64,000 nucleotides of DNA from Tetraselmis striata (taxonomy: Eukaryota > Chlorophyta > Chlorodendrophyceae > Chlorodendrales > Chlorodendraceae): assembly GCA_006384855.1 (NCBI GenBank), contig VCJN01001890.1, positions 1 to 64,000 of the forward strand, written 5' to 3'. Numbering within the stretch: the first letter of the stretch is position 1; each line of letters opens with the position of its first letter. Below are positions 52,551 to 64,000 of the stretch, piece by piece. The notes below the pieces were generated by a model that saw only the letters and a program-made list of their open reading frames with translations, had not been told where the DNA came from and made no database searches. A program made the position numbers and the translations under genes.

Positions 52551-54869
52551 CAGCTTGGGGACGGGGGTGGTTGCGAAGCGGCGCGGTTGGAGCTAGATGT
52601 TGATCTCGCGTTTCGGCGGAAAAAAATCACGCGATGGTCTGCGATGGCGCGCCCGCCCCGGCAGATCACGTGATATGACGCGACACTCCGCACCGACGCT
52701 GCCCCTGCTTACCAGTACAGGTACCCGGTACGGTTACCTACCTGTACCAGGCGGGGTCAGACCCCGCCTGCCTGTACCCTGTATTCATCCATGCGCCGAA
52801 CCGTGCTCGCCCAATCAACCGCCCGCAATGGTCGCGCGGGTCGTAGCGATCCAGATTCCGCCGCCGGGGAATTGGCGGGCGGGGACGAATTATACTGACA
52901 TAGAATTGAACTGACGCGTAGCCAATTAACTATCTAGCGACTAGTTTATTTTAAAATGATAAACAATGAGGCGGTAGGTAATTTTTACGACTGCTACCCT
53001 ATACCCTATAGAGCAAAGATCCTGGGGTCATGTGACCTCAAAAGAAAGGAGCTTATGGATCTCCTCTATAGAGAACTGCAGCGTTCTCTATAGAGGAGAT
53101 AGAGAACGCTGGAAGGACTGGCACCAGTGAAACCCTTGCAGCGTCTCTACGACGGCCGTTTAGGCAGCGATCCAGTTACGGTCTTACGGAAAGCCCTAGG
53201 TAGGCGACGCTCAGTTATAGTCAACAGCAAATTGCCGAAGCATTATGCAAGACTAATTGGAGGCCAGTGACAAAATTTCCAACACTCTTGGATCACCGTC
53301 TGAACCACTGCCATCATATTACCCGGCACTGACCACGCAAGGTCCGCCCTGCCCGTTTGGGCGTCGGGCCATTCAAATAATGCGAGTTGGGGCAAGCCCC
53401 AACCCGCAGAGCAAAGCATTTCGGAGTGCTGCAATACATGTGCAACAAAGAAGGCAATGTGAGGCAGGGCCCGACGCCAGCATAGCCGGAAAATTTTCCC
53501 ATTCCAAGTAAAATCCAGGGCGCTGTGAAGGGAGGGGGGGGACTTCGCCCAAAATAAAAGCAATTAAGTCCTTAGGTGTTGACGTAAGAACCTGACTAAT
53601 AAAATCCCTAAACTCCGGAACTAACAATTAAAACCCCAAATTATGACGGTGATACCCCCACCGCGGGCACTCCACCAACATATGTTCGATAGTCTCAGAT
53701 TCACCTCCGCCGCGTGAAGGGCACTGTTCAAAGAACCGCTCAGGCATGGCATGAATCTGGGCCAATCGGCGGGCAGTGGGAAATACTCGGGTGCGTAACT
53801 ATATCATCATGTAGTGCAGCCCGGCCACAACCCCCGCGGATACACCACACCGTACTGTAGCAACGGGCTTGACGCATAAGACGCCTCACTGGACATATAT
53901 GCCCTAGGTTTTAGTTTGTGCTAACGATGGCGACGATGCGTAACGCAACGCTTGTTTGCCGGTCTGGTAGGTAGTGAGAAATCGACGGCAACCGGGGTGC
54001 GCGAATTCGACGGAAATTCGGGGTGCGGGCCGACCCGCGGTCATTTATTGTTAATTGATAGGTCCCAATATATCAACGAAGCGTTGCACGCAAATATATA
54101 GAGAACAACATATGTCCTCACTCCTTACATCATTGTCAGACATGGATGGTACTGCCCACGGATAATAATTGTACTACAAACGAAAATATAACGGATTGAC
54201 ATGTTCCTATGCGAAGTGCGATTTTACCGCCAGCGCAAGAAAAAAACGTATGTTGTACTGCGAACATGCTAGTGTGGCATCAATCGCTCTTATACTCACA
54301 AAGTGCAATAAGAATTCGCAAATACACAATGGCAATCGATGTTACATTCGTTACTCTATCTTCGCTTCAAAGTACATGCCCCTGAAGATATTGCATAATG
54401 TCCAATTCTTTAGTCTGTCCACTTTTGAGAGATCGTCGCACGTTCGATATAATGAATTCGGGAATGGGTTCTTTCTAGTCAAAGAAATACCCAATTTTCC
54501 CGCACACGGAATTTTGGAGACATCGAGATTTCATACAAATGAAATGTTCAAAGAATGTCATTTTGAATTCTTCGCAGGCCTTTTGTCCTACACTCAATGC
54601 CCAACACAACGCATTGAGGCATTTGACACAAGGCATTTGGCTTTTGGCTTTTGGCATTTGGGGGGGGAATGCCCATAGTCTTCGCACTATGGCCACAACA
54701 AATATCGGTGAATAACCGGTTATACTTAAAGCGAAAGAAGTCGGTGGGGGCGCTCGGCGAGTGACGTACGCTACACTTCCATTCATGGCGCCGTGCCTTC
54801 GTAGCTCTTGTGGAGGCCGTTGCACATTTCTCTCAAGATTGGACAGAGTGGCGATATATATGGACTGGT
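52551..54869. other. No recognised gene
   Basis: About 2.3 kb. It contains GGTACC/GTACCGGTAC-rich promoter-side sequence upstream of ribB (52715-52790, including AGGCGGGGTCAGACCCCGCCT) and a perfect hairpin at 53059-53100. Open frames at 53243-53627 on both strands resemble nothing known. Confidence 0.4.
53059..53100. repeat. Perfect 18-bp inverted repeat, 6-base loop
   Basis: ATCTCCTCTATAGAGAAC (53059-53076) and GTTCTCTATAGAGGAGAT (53083-53100) are exact complements around TGCAGC. The words TATAGAG and GAGAACGCT recur just before and after (53006-53012, 53101-53110). Confidence 0.9.
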
Positions 54870-54941
54870 TTTCGGCCAACTTAGGAGTTTTTTACTTGGC
54901 GCAATGCCGGAGCAAGCCAGTCCATGCTTTGGAGTGCAGGT

Positions 54942-54993
<52 letters not shown>

Positions 54994-56040
54994 ATTGCAA
55001 ACCGCGCGCAATAATGCGGGATGGCTGGGTGCACGACGTCCAGGTGGTGCGGCCTTTTCACTTGGGCGAGGCATACGGTGTACATCAGACTTCACCGGGC
55101 TGAGACGGCAAAACTGCTAATACTACAAGACTGCGTGCCTTTCCCAAGGGCAAACACAGCTAAGGGCGTTTTACAAGATTTCCCGGTGGCTGTGTCACAC
55201 ATAGCAGCCCTAAGGCAATCCCGGCAATTTTAGCCCGAGTCATTATGTATACTGAATCATTTAAAATTCATACCGATGTCCACTGCTTCAAATGTGCCGT
55301 TTATTATCATTTGCCGCCTTTGCTCATATTCGGTCAAGTATCGGCCAACTTTAGATTTGTTTCTTGGCGCAATGCCGGAGCAAGCCAGTCTAGGCTTCAA
55401 CTTTGGTCAGCTTTGGTTCGCTTAGGATCAACTTCGGATTTTTTGCTGGGCCCTGTGCCATAGCAAGTCAGTCCATGCTTCGGAGTGCATGACACACACA
55501 CACACACACACCGTTGCAAACCGCATGCAATTATGCAGGGGAACTGGGTGCACGGCGTCTAGTTGTTGCGGCCTTTTCACCTGGGCAGGAAAAAGGGTAT
55601 GCAATAACAATGTTTACCGGGCTAGAACGGCAAAAGTGCTAATACTACAATAGACTGCGTGCCTTTTCCAAGGGCAAGCACATCTGAGGGCGATTTACTA
55701 GGGCTTTTCGGTGAATGTGTCACACACAATCCCGGCCACAGCAAGGCAATCTCGGCCTTTCAGTCCGGGTTCATATGTCCACTGAATCATCTAAAGCTCA
55801 CACCGATGTCCAATGCTTCGCATGTGTCGTTTCTTCTCGTTTGTCTTTGCTCACATTTGGTCAGATTTCGGCCAACTTATTTGGACTTTTTGCTTGGCGC
55901 AATGCTGAAGCAAGCCAGTCCAACCTTTGGTCAATCTACTTTGGATCAGCTGTGGATCAAATTTGGATTTTTTGCTTGGTCTTTTGCCATAGCCAGCCAG
56001 TCCAGGTTCTTGCGTGCAGGTGTTTCTCCTTTCTTTTAAT
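54870..56040. repeat. Tandem repeat, period about 520 bp, with CA arrays
   Basis: Matching landmarks: TTGCAAACCGC at 54995 and 55514, GACTGCGTGCCTTT at 55129 and 55648, and CGGCCAACTT near 54873, 55338 and 55868, each followed by GCGCAATGC...AGCAAGCCAGTC. Each unit carries a CA microsatellite (54941-54993 and 55491-55511). A further partial copy is at 57335-57500. Confidence 0.8.
54941..54993. repeat. CA dinucleotide microsatellite
   Basis: About 26 uninterrupted CA units; a shorter array occurs one repeat period later at 55491-55511. Confidence 0.95.
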
Positions 56041-57334
56041 GGAACATGACCACAATCTACACATACATATGCACACATGCATGTTGCATGGTTATAGTGT
56101 TGTACATTGTTTTTTTTGCAAATGGTGATGAGCTGTGTAATATAGCATGATCTCACATACTCACGTAGTTTATGAAGCACAATGCGGACTGGGCTGGTCG
56201 CCCCTGAGATTGATTCTTTAAGTGACACGTCACCAAACGTATCACAACGTACCGTCACGTAATATAGCGCACTACATGCGTCAATAGCACTGAACGGGTA
56301 GGTCTTAATCCGTGCGCATGCGGCACGCCACATGTCGCGAAATCGGTTGTTGTTTTGAGGGCATATATCCTCATCTTTCCCCAAGCTAGCCGGCCCTAGT
56401 CGCACAATGAATGCGATGGCGTATGGTGGACATGTACGCATTTACGTCTAGCATTTGGTGAAATGCCTGATGTAAGTAAATTTTGTTACATCGCGTGTAC
56501 GCGATGTACATCTAGGGTTATCTAGGGTATCTATATGCCCTACTCTGACAACATGCGAGGTGATGTTACGGCAATCTTGCGTCGCGACCCACGCGCCCGC
56601 GCTTAGTTGGCTTATGCGCTTCAAAAATCAGCGATACCCGCCAGTGCGCGCCGATAAAACGACAACATTTTGGTTGTCAGCAGTAAAATGCGCAAAATTC
56701 GCAATATAAGCGCGCAGTTCATAAAGTCACAGTGGGGATGAAAACTGTGTGCGGTACTTAGTCCCACCAGCATCCGCGCCCGCTAAGTCAGCGTAGAGTC
56801 CGCGCACCGTGGTTCGCGCGCGGCGGGCCCGACTCACGAGGAAATCTGCTCACTGCGAGAATCGAACTTGCGCACGGGCGCGCGCGCTTACGGCGAGCAC
56901 CGCTTAAACGTTAAGGCCGCAGCCCGAAAGTAACAATCACGCTGTTGAAACAATATATAACAGCAAAACTATCAATTGTTTGCAGTTACATATACGCGGT
57001 ACCGAACGGCTCGATGTACCGCGTGGGGCACCTACTGCATGGCAAACCCATATTGAAATCGTATGTTTCTGTACGAGGGTCAAAAGTAGATACTACAGCG
57101 GTACCACGGTATGGGGATCTACACATATCTCTGAACAAGGTCTTGTCATAGCACTCCGATGTTGCACTCAAATTATATATATTTGGGTTAATGCTGTGCA
57201 AACCACGTTCTTACCATAATGTGTGTTGTGTCAATCGAGAATATGAACAGAATGGAGGAACATGACGCAAAATGAATTGAATTTTATTACCATCCGTTAG
57301 AAATACACATGCCATATATATATGCTCCAATCAG
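56041..57334. other. No recognised gene
   Basis: About 1.3 kb. A T-arm-like word on the minus strand at 56849-56864 (AGTTCGATTCTCGC) is not part of a foldable tRNA. The region 56760-56930 is GC-rich with CGCG repeats. Confidence 0.4.
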
Positions 57335-57500
57335 TGAATTTATTTCTCATTTGGCTTTTGTCATAGTTGGTAAGCTTTCGGTCAACATTGGACTTTTTGG
57401 CCTAGCGCGATGCCAAAGCGGGCCAGCCCAGACCCCAATTTTTCTCACCTTTGGTCAGCTTCTCGTGAAGTGTGGATTTTTGCTTGGCCCACATGCGACT
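57335..57500. repeat. Partial copy of the 520-bp repeat
   Basis: TTTCGGTCAACATTGGACTTTTTGGCCTAGCGCGATGCC and the following GGTCAGCTT and TTTTTGCTTGGCCC words parallel 55865-55990 at about 75-80 percent by eye. Confidence 0.6.
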
Positions 57501-57570
57501 AGTCACCGACATTTCATACATCATGGCGCATTCTGACTCCCACATTGTGCGCCAGGGTCACTCCACCTTG

Positions 57571-58359
57571 TCATGCTGATGCTGGTGGTACGGTGCAGTC
57601 CATTCTCTCGTACCACCAAACTCCCGATGATGTCATCCATCTCATCTGTCTCAAATACGGTGTCTCGGTCGAATCTGCCCCGTAGGCAAAAAGCCGTCCC
57701 CCTTCTGACCAATAACGGAGTAAGAAATGTTTGACTTCCTGCATTATTGAGCGCATGACATGGGCGCTGTCACTTTTATGCTTCATGAAACGGAGCCATT
57801 CGAATCCGCTATAGTGACAAATCACCCCAATGTAGTATCGGAAACCCCCTGCGGATGGGACTTGAACGGGTCCGAATCCATTCACGGATAGCAGTTCGCA
57901 TGCCCCACCGCCGGGTTTGCGTGCTGGCTGCTTGTTGCATTTCGCAGCCACTGCCTTATTCATGTGACACGATTCGCAATAGATGTTTCTTACAACAGTG
58001 GGGAAATGGGACACATCCTCTCCATGAGAGTGTTGTGTCTGTATCCCTGCCATGTGCAGGTGGCCTAGGCGCCGCCTATGCCAGAACTTAACATTGTCCA
58101 GCTCTGTTAGGCTAAGCATGGCGAATGGGGCATGTGTCTCGGTCGAGGAGGGCTGTCCATCGTCCAGCAGGTAGAGGCCGTTGAGCGACTTCAGCAATAC
58201 CACTCTTGCACCAGTGGCTGGCCATCCATCCCCAGCTAGCGCCGGCATTGAATTTGAAAGCACATTTCCCATGCTGATATGCAGCCAAGACCGGCTGATC
58301 AATCGACCAGCTCCCATTGCGTTCATGGATGGCAAGGATGGTGTACATAGGGCCGGCAT
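57571..58359 (-). pseudogene. Copia integrase N-terminus and core start
   Basis: The frame contains WHRRRLGHLHMAGI (GAG-pre-integrase block) and CESCHMNKA (the second half of the HHCC zinc finger). Next comes the start of the DDE core, NGFGPVQVPSAGGFRYYIGV and CHYSGFEWLRFMKHKSD, where the first catalytic Asp of the usual D-x-x-GP context reads Asn. The second catalytic region is degenerate (YGADSTETPYL). In a live element integrase inserts the linear cDNA; this copy is inactive and its C-terminal end is shifted. Confidence 0.75.
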
Positions 58360-58837
58360 AGTCCGCTAACCTGTGACTGTGGCTTCATGTGGATGGGGCA
58401 AGACTGCGAGGTTACCCTCTAGCACATATTGATTGTGATGTCCACCATACCTTTGCCAGCGACTGTGGTCCGGAACCCCCGACTGATTCGGTGGATGTAA
58501 GTAATTCGAACTCACCCTCGTCGACAAAAGCTTGTAAGCGGTCAATGTCCAGTTATATCCCCCATCCACTATTCACATAACTTCAGTGATGAGCACTGCG
58601 GTGCAGAGTTTCATCACCGACCAAAAATGCAGTCACCACAGGAGAGTGCACCTCCTCGTCTGGATCGTTGGCGTCATCATGCGACGGATCCGACTCTTGC
58701 TCCGGTTCCATCTCGGGCTGAGTCTCTCCGGTGTCTGCCAGAAGGGTAGTCTTGAATTTGGCAAGGCCACCGAATTCAGCTTGCATTGTCTTTTTCTGTG
58801 CCCGAATCTATGCCATCACCAGCTGATCCGATGCCCC

Positions 58838-58882
58838 GCATGCATGAGACTTGTGACCCTCAGTCTACCCGCAAAAGTCACA
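58838..58882 (-). pseudogene. CCHC-like zinc knuckle of copia gag with in-frame stop
   Basis: The minus strand reads C-D-F-C-G-stop-T-E-G-H-K-S-H-A-C. It has one position more than the canonical CX2CX4HX4C spacing, and the extra region holds the TAG. Confidence 0.55.
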
Positions 58883-59112
58883 TACCCGGGTGTATTGTAG
58901 CTTGCCACCACCAGGCTTGCCACTGCCGGACCGGCCTCCCCGTCTAATACTGCTGCCTAGCTTGCCATTGCCAACCAACAATGCGCATGATGTGGCTGTC
59001 CCTGGTCAAGGGGGTTAACATATTCCGTTGGGTTGCTGGAATTGTCGTTTGAAAGATGATCTCGAAGCAGATCTTTTCAGAGTCCAGTGGGCCATTGGAG
59101 TCCATGTTTTTC

Positions 59113-59927
59113 TCAGCAAGGACGATGGAGCGGGCTGTGGCAGCGACTGGGGCGGAGACATATATCCATCAACCCCATGACTAGAACGCCTAATATCATG
59201 TCCCTCAGCTGTAGGATGCCATCCACATAGCCGAGGTGATCATTCATGTTTGCGACGAGTTTGAGTTTTGGTTTAACACACTTCTCCATGCTGTTGCATG
59301 CGGTCTGTTTGATCACCATGTCGGTGAGTAGTCAAACTAGCTTAGGAAAGCTGATGCGATCGAGTTTCTGATTAAGCTTATACCATTATGCCACAGCCCT
59401 TTCGTTGCTGATTTTCTGGTTAGACAGCAATGTCTATTCAGAGAGGGCAACGGTGTGCTTCTGGGTGATCTTGAAAAGCAAGTTGAATAAATGCATACCA
59501 ACGTCTAGACCCGGGTCATTATCATGGCCGGGACCCATCATGGCCTGGGTGATGAGGGCAAGGGCTTTCATGCCAAGATAGGAAAGAAAAGAGCCCTTAA
59601 AGTGCCGGAAAAGTTGCCCATTCGCCAGCGTCGGCGTCTCTTGGAGCCGAACGCTCTTAATCACATCCACTAGGGTCTGCCCCATCTCCCTAGGTTGTGC
59701 GTTTGCCCAGTTAACCTCGACGGGGCTGATGCTCTCCCGGCGGCGATAGCTGCTGGCGGACTGCCCGCGGGGCCATCGTGGTTGTCCAACCCGACGGCCG
59801 TCCCCGAACGCCGTCCTGGCGTCCTCTCGGTGGCCACGCGAGAGGCGGGAGCTGCTACTGCCTCTGCAGTTATCTTTTCAGATGCGCTCCGTTTCTCGTG
59901 GGCTTCCAGCCTAATATGGAGCTCCAT
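59113..59927 (-). pseudogene. Copia gag fragments
   Basis: Frames 59685-59434 and 59319-59113 include KLKLVANMNDHLGYVDGILQ and LRDMILGVLVMGLMD. These are degenerate forms of the copia gag block that precedes the zinc knuckle (MxxHLxxVxxxxxxL ... dDxxVxxLLxSLP). No intact frame remains. Confidence 0.5.
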
Positions 59928-60144
59928 CTGGCACGAGTAGAGCTCGTCATACTGATGGGACAGCTGTCCCTACATCTCCGCCAACTGCGAGGGCAGCTGG
60001 GTCATGAGATGCGCGCCGTGTGAATCGTCGCCTCGCCAGATGTCGGGCTAAGGGTTCGCCTCTTCTGAGCCGGTCCGGTCGTCCTCGGACATCGCAGGTG
60101 GGCTGGTGATGAATCAATATCAGCAAGCCCTTGGCGAGCGCCAC

Positions 60145-61859
60145 TCATCGCGACCGTAGTGCCTAATACGGCAGGTTGAGAAAGGTTGGATCGAGAGACC
60201 CACCACCTCGTCTCGGCTCTGAAGCCTAATAGATGGCCCTAAGCACTCCCTTTTCCGAGTCCTCAACCCAGGTGTGGGGCACTACTGGGACACTAGGATT
60301 GTCCCAGCTGTCCTAGAGGGTATCCGACTGTCGTGCACGTATGCCATGCACCGCTCGCGCCGCTCGCAACTACGCTCCGATACCTGCGGATGTGTCGTGC
60401 AACGCTCGCAACGCTCCGTAACGCTCCGGTTCCTGTACCCCGCTCCGGTACCTGTGTGCTGCTGAAAAGTGCAGCGGATTCAAGGGTTCAGGTTGTCTCG
60501 GGCAGATGCGTGTTGGTGTCTCGAGTGGGTGGGTGTGTGACGCTCGCAGCGAGCTATATAGTCGCCGTAGGCTGAGAGGTTTGCCGAGCCGTGTTCAACA
60601 GCGGGCTCGCTACGCGCAGGAAAAAACGCGGCGGACTTCACAACAGCATGTAGGTCCTAAGAGATCGAGGACCGCCTCACCGTCCCTCACTGTGACGTGC
60701 GGGCTACCATAATAACCTGTAGAGCGCGCAATTTGGCGTCGGCTCTTGTGTGTATGTGAGTGCCGAGGCGGTGGATGAGGCGTTGAGTTGCTGGAAATAA
60801 AGAAGTGATTGCCTAGTGGGGCCTAGTATGTGGGGCCTAGTAAACCGCCCTCGGGCGGCGACCTCTGCCAGGAGAGCCCAGGAGCGCCAGCGGACAGTTG
60901 CAGCGCGTCGAGCGAGCTGGCCCAGTGCGCTGCCGGTGATGGCAGAGCATTTGGCCAGCGGTGCAGGAAGGTTTTTCTCCCGCCTTCACCTCCGAACCCC
61001 CGAGACGTGCCGGGACACCGCTGGCAGCAGCTCAAGGTGGGAGTGTGGGACCTGGTATCGGCAGCGAGACGACCAAGCGGCCTAGCCGCTTCACCGCTGC
61101 CAGCGGAGTACAGCTCTGGAGCAGGTAGCGAAATCCGGGGCCATCAAAACGTTGGGAAACACATGCGGCCAGTCAGGTGGTCACGTGTTTTTCTATATGG
61201 ACGTGCGCCGTGTACACCGGCGGTGCGAATAGCGCGTACGGCGGCGCGGGTTCGCGTCCTTGTACACACGCGACCCTAAACCCACGTATGAATTACGAAA
61301 CACTGAGACTGCTAGTACCGTTGACACACGATTAGAACCGTTGTACTGCAACCCCTACACAGCCACGTGGCCTACAGAGGCCCGCCCAACTCACTTAAAT
61401 GTAGACCCTACGTGACTTGAATGTTGGCCAGGGGCGGGCCCTTCCCCGCCGATGCTGGGTAAAAACAGCTCGTCCGGAGAAAGAGCTGTATTCAGCTGTA
61501 GCAAATTTCAGATTTAAAGGTGCCTCGACACCCGTACCAGCTGTCCGGAAAGCCAACAAGCAGTGGCGCCCCTGAGCAGGGCATGTCAGAGTGTGGTGCA
61601 CGTGCACCGGCCGTGATGTGCGCGGCAATTTCCGTGCTGCCTTGTTAGCAGAGTGCCATTTCCCACGACTTTGAAGTGCTGCAGGAGGCCAAACAGAGAG
61701 CTCCTGCAGCATGTCAAAAGAGCCACGCACGTGACGATAGAAATCATATATTTAGTCTAGAGGCTGGTGAGGGTAGTCGCCATGCCGTGCTGCCCCCCAC
61801 TGGCTACACGCTCAAGCGACACAAAGGCATTAGGCGACTCTTGGCGGGGACGCGCGTGC
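60145..61859. other. No recognised gene
   Basis: About 1.7 kb, GC-rich. Short direct words (GCTCGCAACGCTCCG, CGCTCCGGTACCTG) cluster at 60345-60470. The open frames on both strands are not protein-like. The 3' UTR of the kinase gene should lie just left of 61860. Confidence 0.4.
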
Positions 61860-64000
61860 TCAGGCGGTATCCTGCGAGCCCGGGTGCGCCAACGACTCGG
61901 CGACCATGGTGGCGTGCATGCTCTCCCGGATCTCGCCAAACACCTCCAGCCCGCCGAACACGAGGCAGCGCTTGAACGTCTCCGTGTCGCGGACCTGTGG
62001 GGTTGGGCCCGAGCTCGCGTCGTTCCCCTCCTTTGGGTCAGGTAGGGCCATCAGGCTAGCGCCGTAGGACTTGAAGTTGTTGATGGCGGTGAAGTGCGCG
62101 TTGCGGTACTTGATGTAAGAGGCGAGCGCTTTGACAATCTCGCGCATGTTGATGGGCTTGGTCAACATGCCGTCGAGGCCGCAGCCAAAGTAGCGTGCCA
62201 AGTCGTGCGGGGCGCTGTTGCCGGTAGTGGCAAACACGGGCAGCGGCTGCAGGTTGTTCTTCTTCTCGTGCTTGCGCAGCGCGCGCACCGCGGTGCTGCC
62301 GTTCATGTGCCGCATGTTCTCGTCCACCAGCACCACGTCGAACGTCTTGCCCTCGTTGATGATGAGCCGGATGATGTCTTGCCCGTCCTCGCCCAGCGTC
62401 ACGTTCACGCCGCTGCGGCTGAGCGCGCGGTTCAGAACCTGCAACACGAATGTAAATCTATCAGACAAATATTAACCATTATTATTTTTTGTTACTTTTT
62501 ATTGTTATCACTACTCTTCTCATTATAATCCACCACAAAAAAAATCCCCAATGTCATGCCTTGATATTGCGAAACAGTTCAGTATTGTTTCAACCCAATC
62601 AAATGGTACAGCCGTCCTAGCCCTTGACATCGGCAAACAAACGGGGTGAAAGGCGGTCCAGACTACACGACGCCGCTTGCGCGCGCACCTTCAGATTGAT
62701 GCTGTCGTCGTCGACCACCAGGGCGCTCCGAATGCCCTCCACACCAGGCCCGGCCGCCGCGGGGGCAGGCTTGACCTGTGCGCCCTCCATGGCCTTGGAC
62801 CTCTCCACGGATTTCCTCCGCGCCGGCTTGCCCTTCGCCATTATGCGGTCACTGCCCGCCTCTTGTTGCGCCGCGGGGCCGAATAACTGTGGGCGGCAGC
62901 ACGCGGGGCAATAGTCATGGTGCGGCCAGGAGGGGAATATGGCAGACGGTGCATCAGTGCACAAGGGTGTGATGCATGGCAAGATGGGCGGAGTTCTGCA
63001 GTTTAGTGGAGAGTTTAAGGGTTTACATGAGTTTGGCAGGGTCATGCTAGAATGATCCTAAAGTCTAGTTATGGGGTATCAGGGTTCCCGGTTTGAGGGG
63101 GAGGGGTTGCAGAGGACCTCGGCTGATTTACCTGCTGCTGCCCGGCGGCTGTGTAGTCGGGTAGCAGGGGCGACGACGACGCGCTGGCCATTGGGAGCAT
63201 AACGCCGCCAACGCGGCGCAAGCGGCTCAGGGCGTCTTCCATCGCCTCGGCCAGCGCGGCGCCAATGCCGCCCGGCCCGATCACCGCGCCACCCCAGAAC
63301 TGGCGCGTGAGCGCGCCCGGCGCCGGCGTCACCTCCACGAGCACGCCCACGCTGCCGTTCTCCACCACCTCCCGCACCACCGTCACGCCGCAGCCGCCCG
63401 GAATCCCGGCGCTACAGGACGCGCCCACGGGTACGGCTGGCCAGGCATGTGTGAGGGGTGCTTGCACAGCCAGGGGCGGCTGAGTGTCTCCACTGCCGGC
63501 AGCAGCACGGGATGCCTTTGGTGCTGGCACCTCCGCGGTGCTCTGCTCGACCTCTTCCTCCTGCTCGTCCCCGTCGGCGATTTTGAACGACGTCCTCGAC
63601 TTTGAGCGCTTGATTATGCCCTTGCCAGGAAGGGTGTCGTCGGCGTCAGGATCGGTGTCGAGCTCGAGCTCGAGCTCCAGGATGAAGGTGGACCCTTGGC
63701 CAAGCGTGCTCATGCAGTGGAGGTGGCCGTTCATGAGCTCCGCGAGGCTGCGGCAGATGCTGAGGCCCAGGCCGCTGCCGCCGTACTTACCCACCTTGTG
63801 CTTGCCCATGGCAAAGCGCTCAAACAGGCTCTCCTGCGTCTGCTGCGTCATGCCCTTGCCCGTGTCGATGACCTTCCAGAAGAGGCGCATCAGCCCGGGG
63901 GCCGAGCCCTTCTCCGCCTCCACCTCGATGCGCAGCCCGCCCTCCGCCGTGAACTTGACGCTATTCCAGCAAAAGTTGGCGAGGATCTGCTGGATTCGGA
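61860..64000 (-). CDS. Hybrid histidine kinase, 3' part (HATPase + receiver), open at the right edge
   Basis: Three minus-strand exons: 64000-63133, 62886-62689 and 62438-61860; the introns (GTAAAT...CCCACAG and GTGCGC...GTTGCAG) are both phase 0. The HATPase domain starts at the window edge with an N-box variant (ANFCWNSVKFT), then DTGKGM (G1), LFERFAMG and GGSGLGLSI (G2). A Ser/Ala/Pro/Glu-rich linker of about 190 residues leads to a receiver domain: ALVVDDDSINLK (acidic pocket, split from the rest by intron 2), VLVDENM (phospho-accepting Asp at 62324-62322) and LTKPI (Lys). About 70 residues follow the receiver, to TGA at 61860. The sensor and the His-containing dimerisation domain would lie beyond 64000. 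Role: phosphorelay signalling; the stimulus is unknown. Confidence 0.85.

Larger units (their letters stand above)
57520..60144 (-). mobile_element. Decayed Ty1/copia retrotransposon, 5' half
   Basis: On the minus strand, gag fragments (59927-59113) are followed by a CCHC-like knuckle (58882-58838), a protease-linker region and the start of integrase (58359-57571). The reading frame is broken many times. RT and RNase H are not present downstream (below 57520), and I could not identify LTRs, so this is an internal fragment. Confidence 0.7.

Noticed and set aside
56830-56890. tRNA gene on the minus strand (T-arm-like AGTTCGATTCTCGC)
   Set aside because: No matching acceptor stem, anticodon arm or D arm could be folded around it.

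Overview
The window looks like nuclear DNA of a green alga. Supporting signs are GC-rich coding exons split by many GT-AG introns, a predicted plastid-targeted double-GTPase EngA/Der, a secreted protein with the Arg-Arg-Leu-Leu-Gln motif common after algal signal peptides, a tRNA-splicing endonuclease subunit, and tyrosine-recombinase retrotransposons of the PAT/DIRS type known from volvocine algae. I cannot name the species. All calls come from reading the sequence and the conceptual translations; no database was searched. The region is accessory-rich: most of it is transposable elements in different stages of decay, with host genes in islands.

Layout. 1-4680: three head-to-tail minus-strand units that share a GAAATT-repeat tail; the third carries a transposase-like pseudogene. 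4830-7006: decayed DIRS/PAT retrotransposon (copy 1). 8371-9857: TA-flanked non-autonomous DNA transposon (copy 1). 10119-15028: nearly intact DIRS/PAT retrotransposon (copy 2) with split direct repeats. 15435-16079: secreted-protein gene. 17016-17659: 3' exons of an unidentified minus-strand gene. 19508-24019: 12-exon der/engA. 25764-29569 (minus): eight-exon gene that I reconstruct as the tRNA-splicing endonuclease subunit Sen54. 30063-35093: Mutator-like (MULE) transposon split by a 2.3-kb minisatellite. 35330-36676: second copy of the TA-flanked element. 36991-39431: piggyBac transposase. 39743-41247 (minus): 3' end of a retroelement with a C-terminal PD-(D/E)XK-like nuclease. 43158-48830 (minus): two tandem LINE-like copies with RNase H. 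50729-51116: 3' end of an unidentified gene. 51226-52550 (minus): archaeal-type DHBP synthase (ribB). 54870-56040: 520-bp tandem repeat. 57520-60144 (minus): decayed Ty1/copia element. 61860-64000 (minus): 3' part of a hybrid histidine kinase, open at the right edge.

Host functions are unrelated housekeeping or signalling: plastid ribosome biogenesis (Der), tRNA intron removal (Sen54), riboflavin synthesis (RibB), two-component signalling, and an extracellular protein. The mobile elements span most major groups: YR retrotransposon, LINE-like, copia, MULE, piggyBac and a MITE-like family.

Poly-G/poly-C tracts of 12-30 bases recur through the window, in introns, in repeats and once inside a coding motif. 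The strongest candidates for a second look are the young split-repeat DIRS element with a +1 gag/RT arrangement, the methyltransferase-like domains in two unrelated retroelement types, the tail shared by different elements, the minisatellite inside the MULE, and the archaeal-type RibB with an altered active-site motif.
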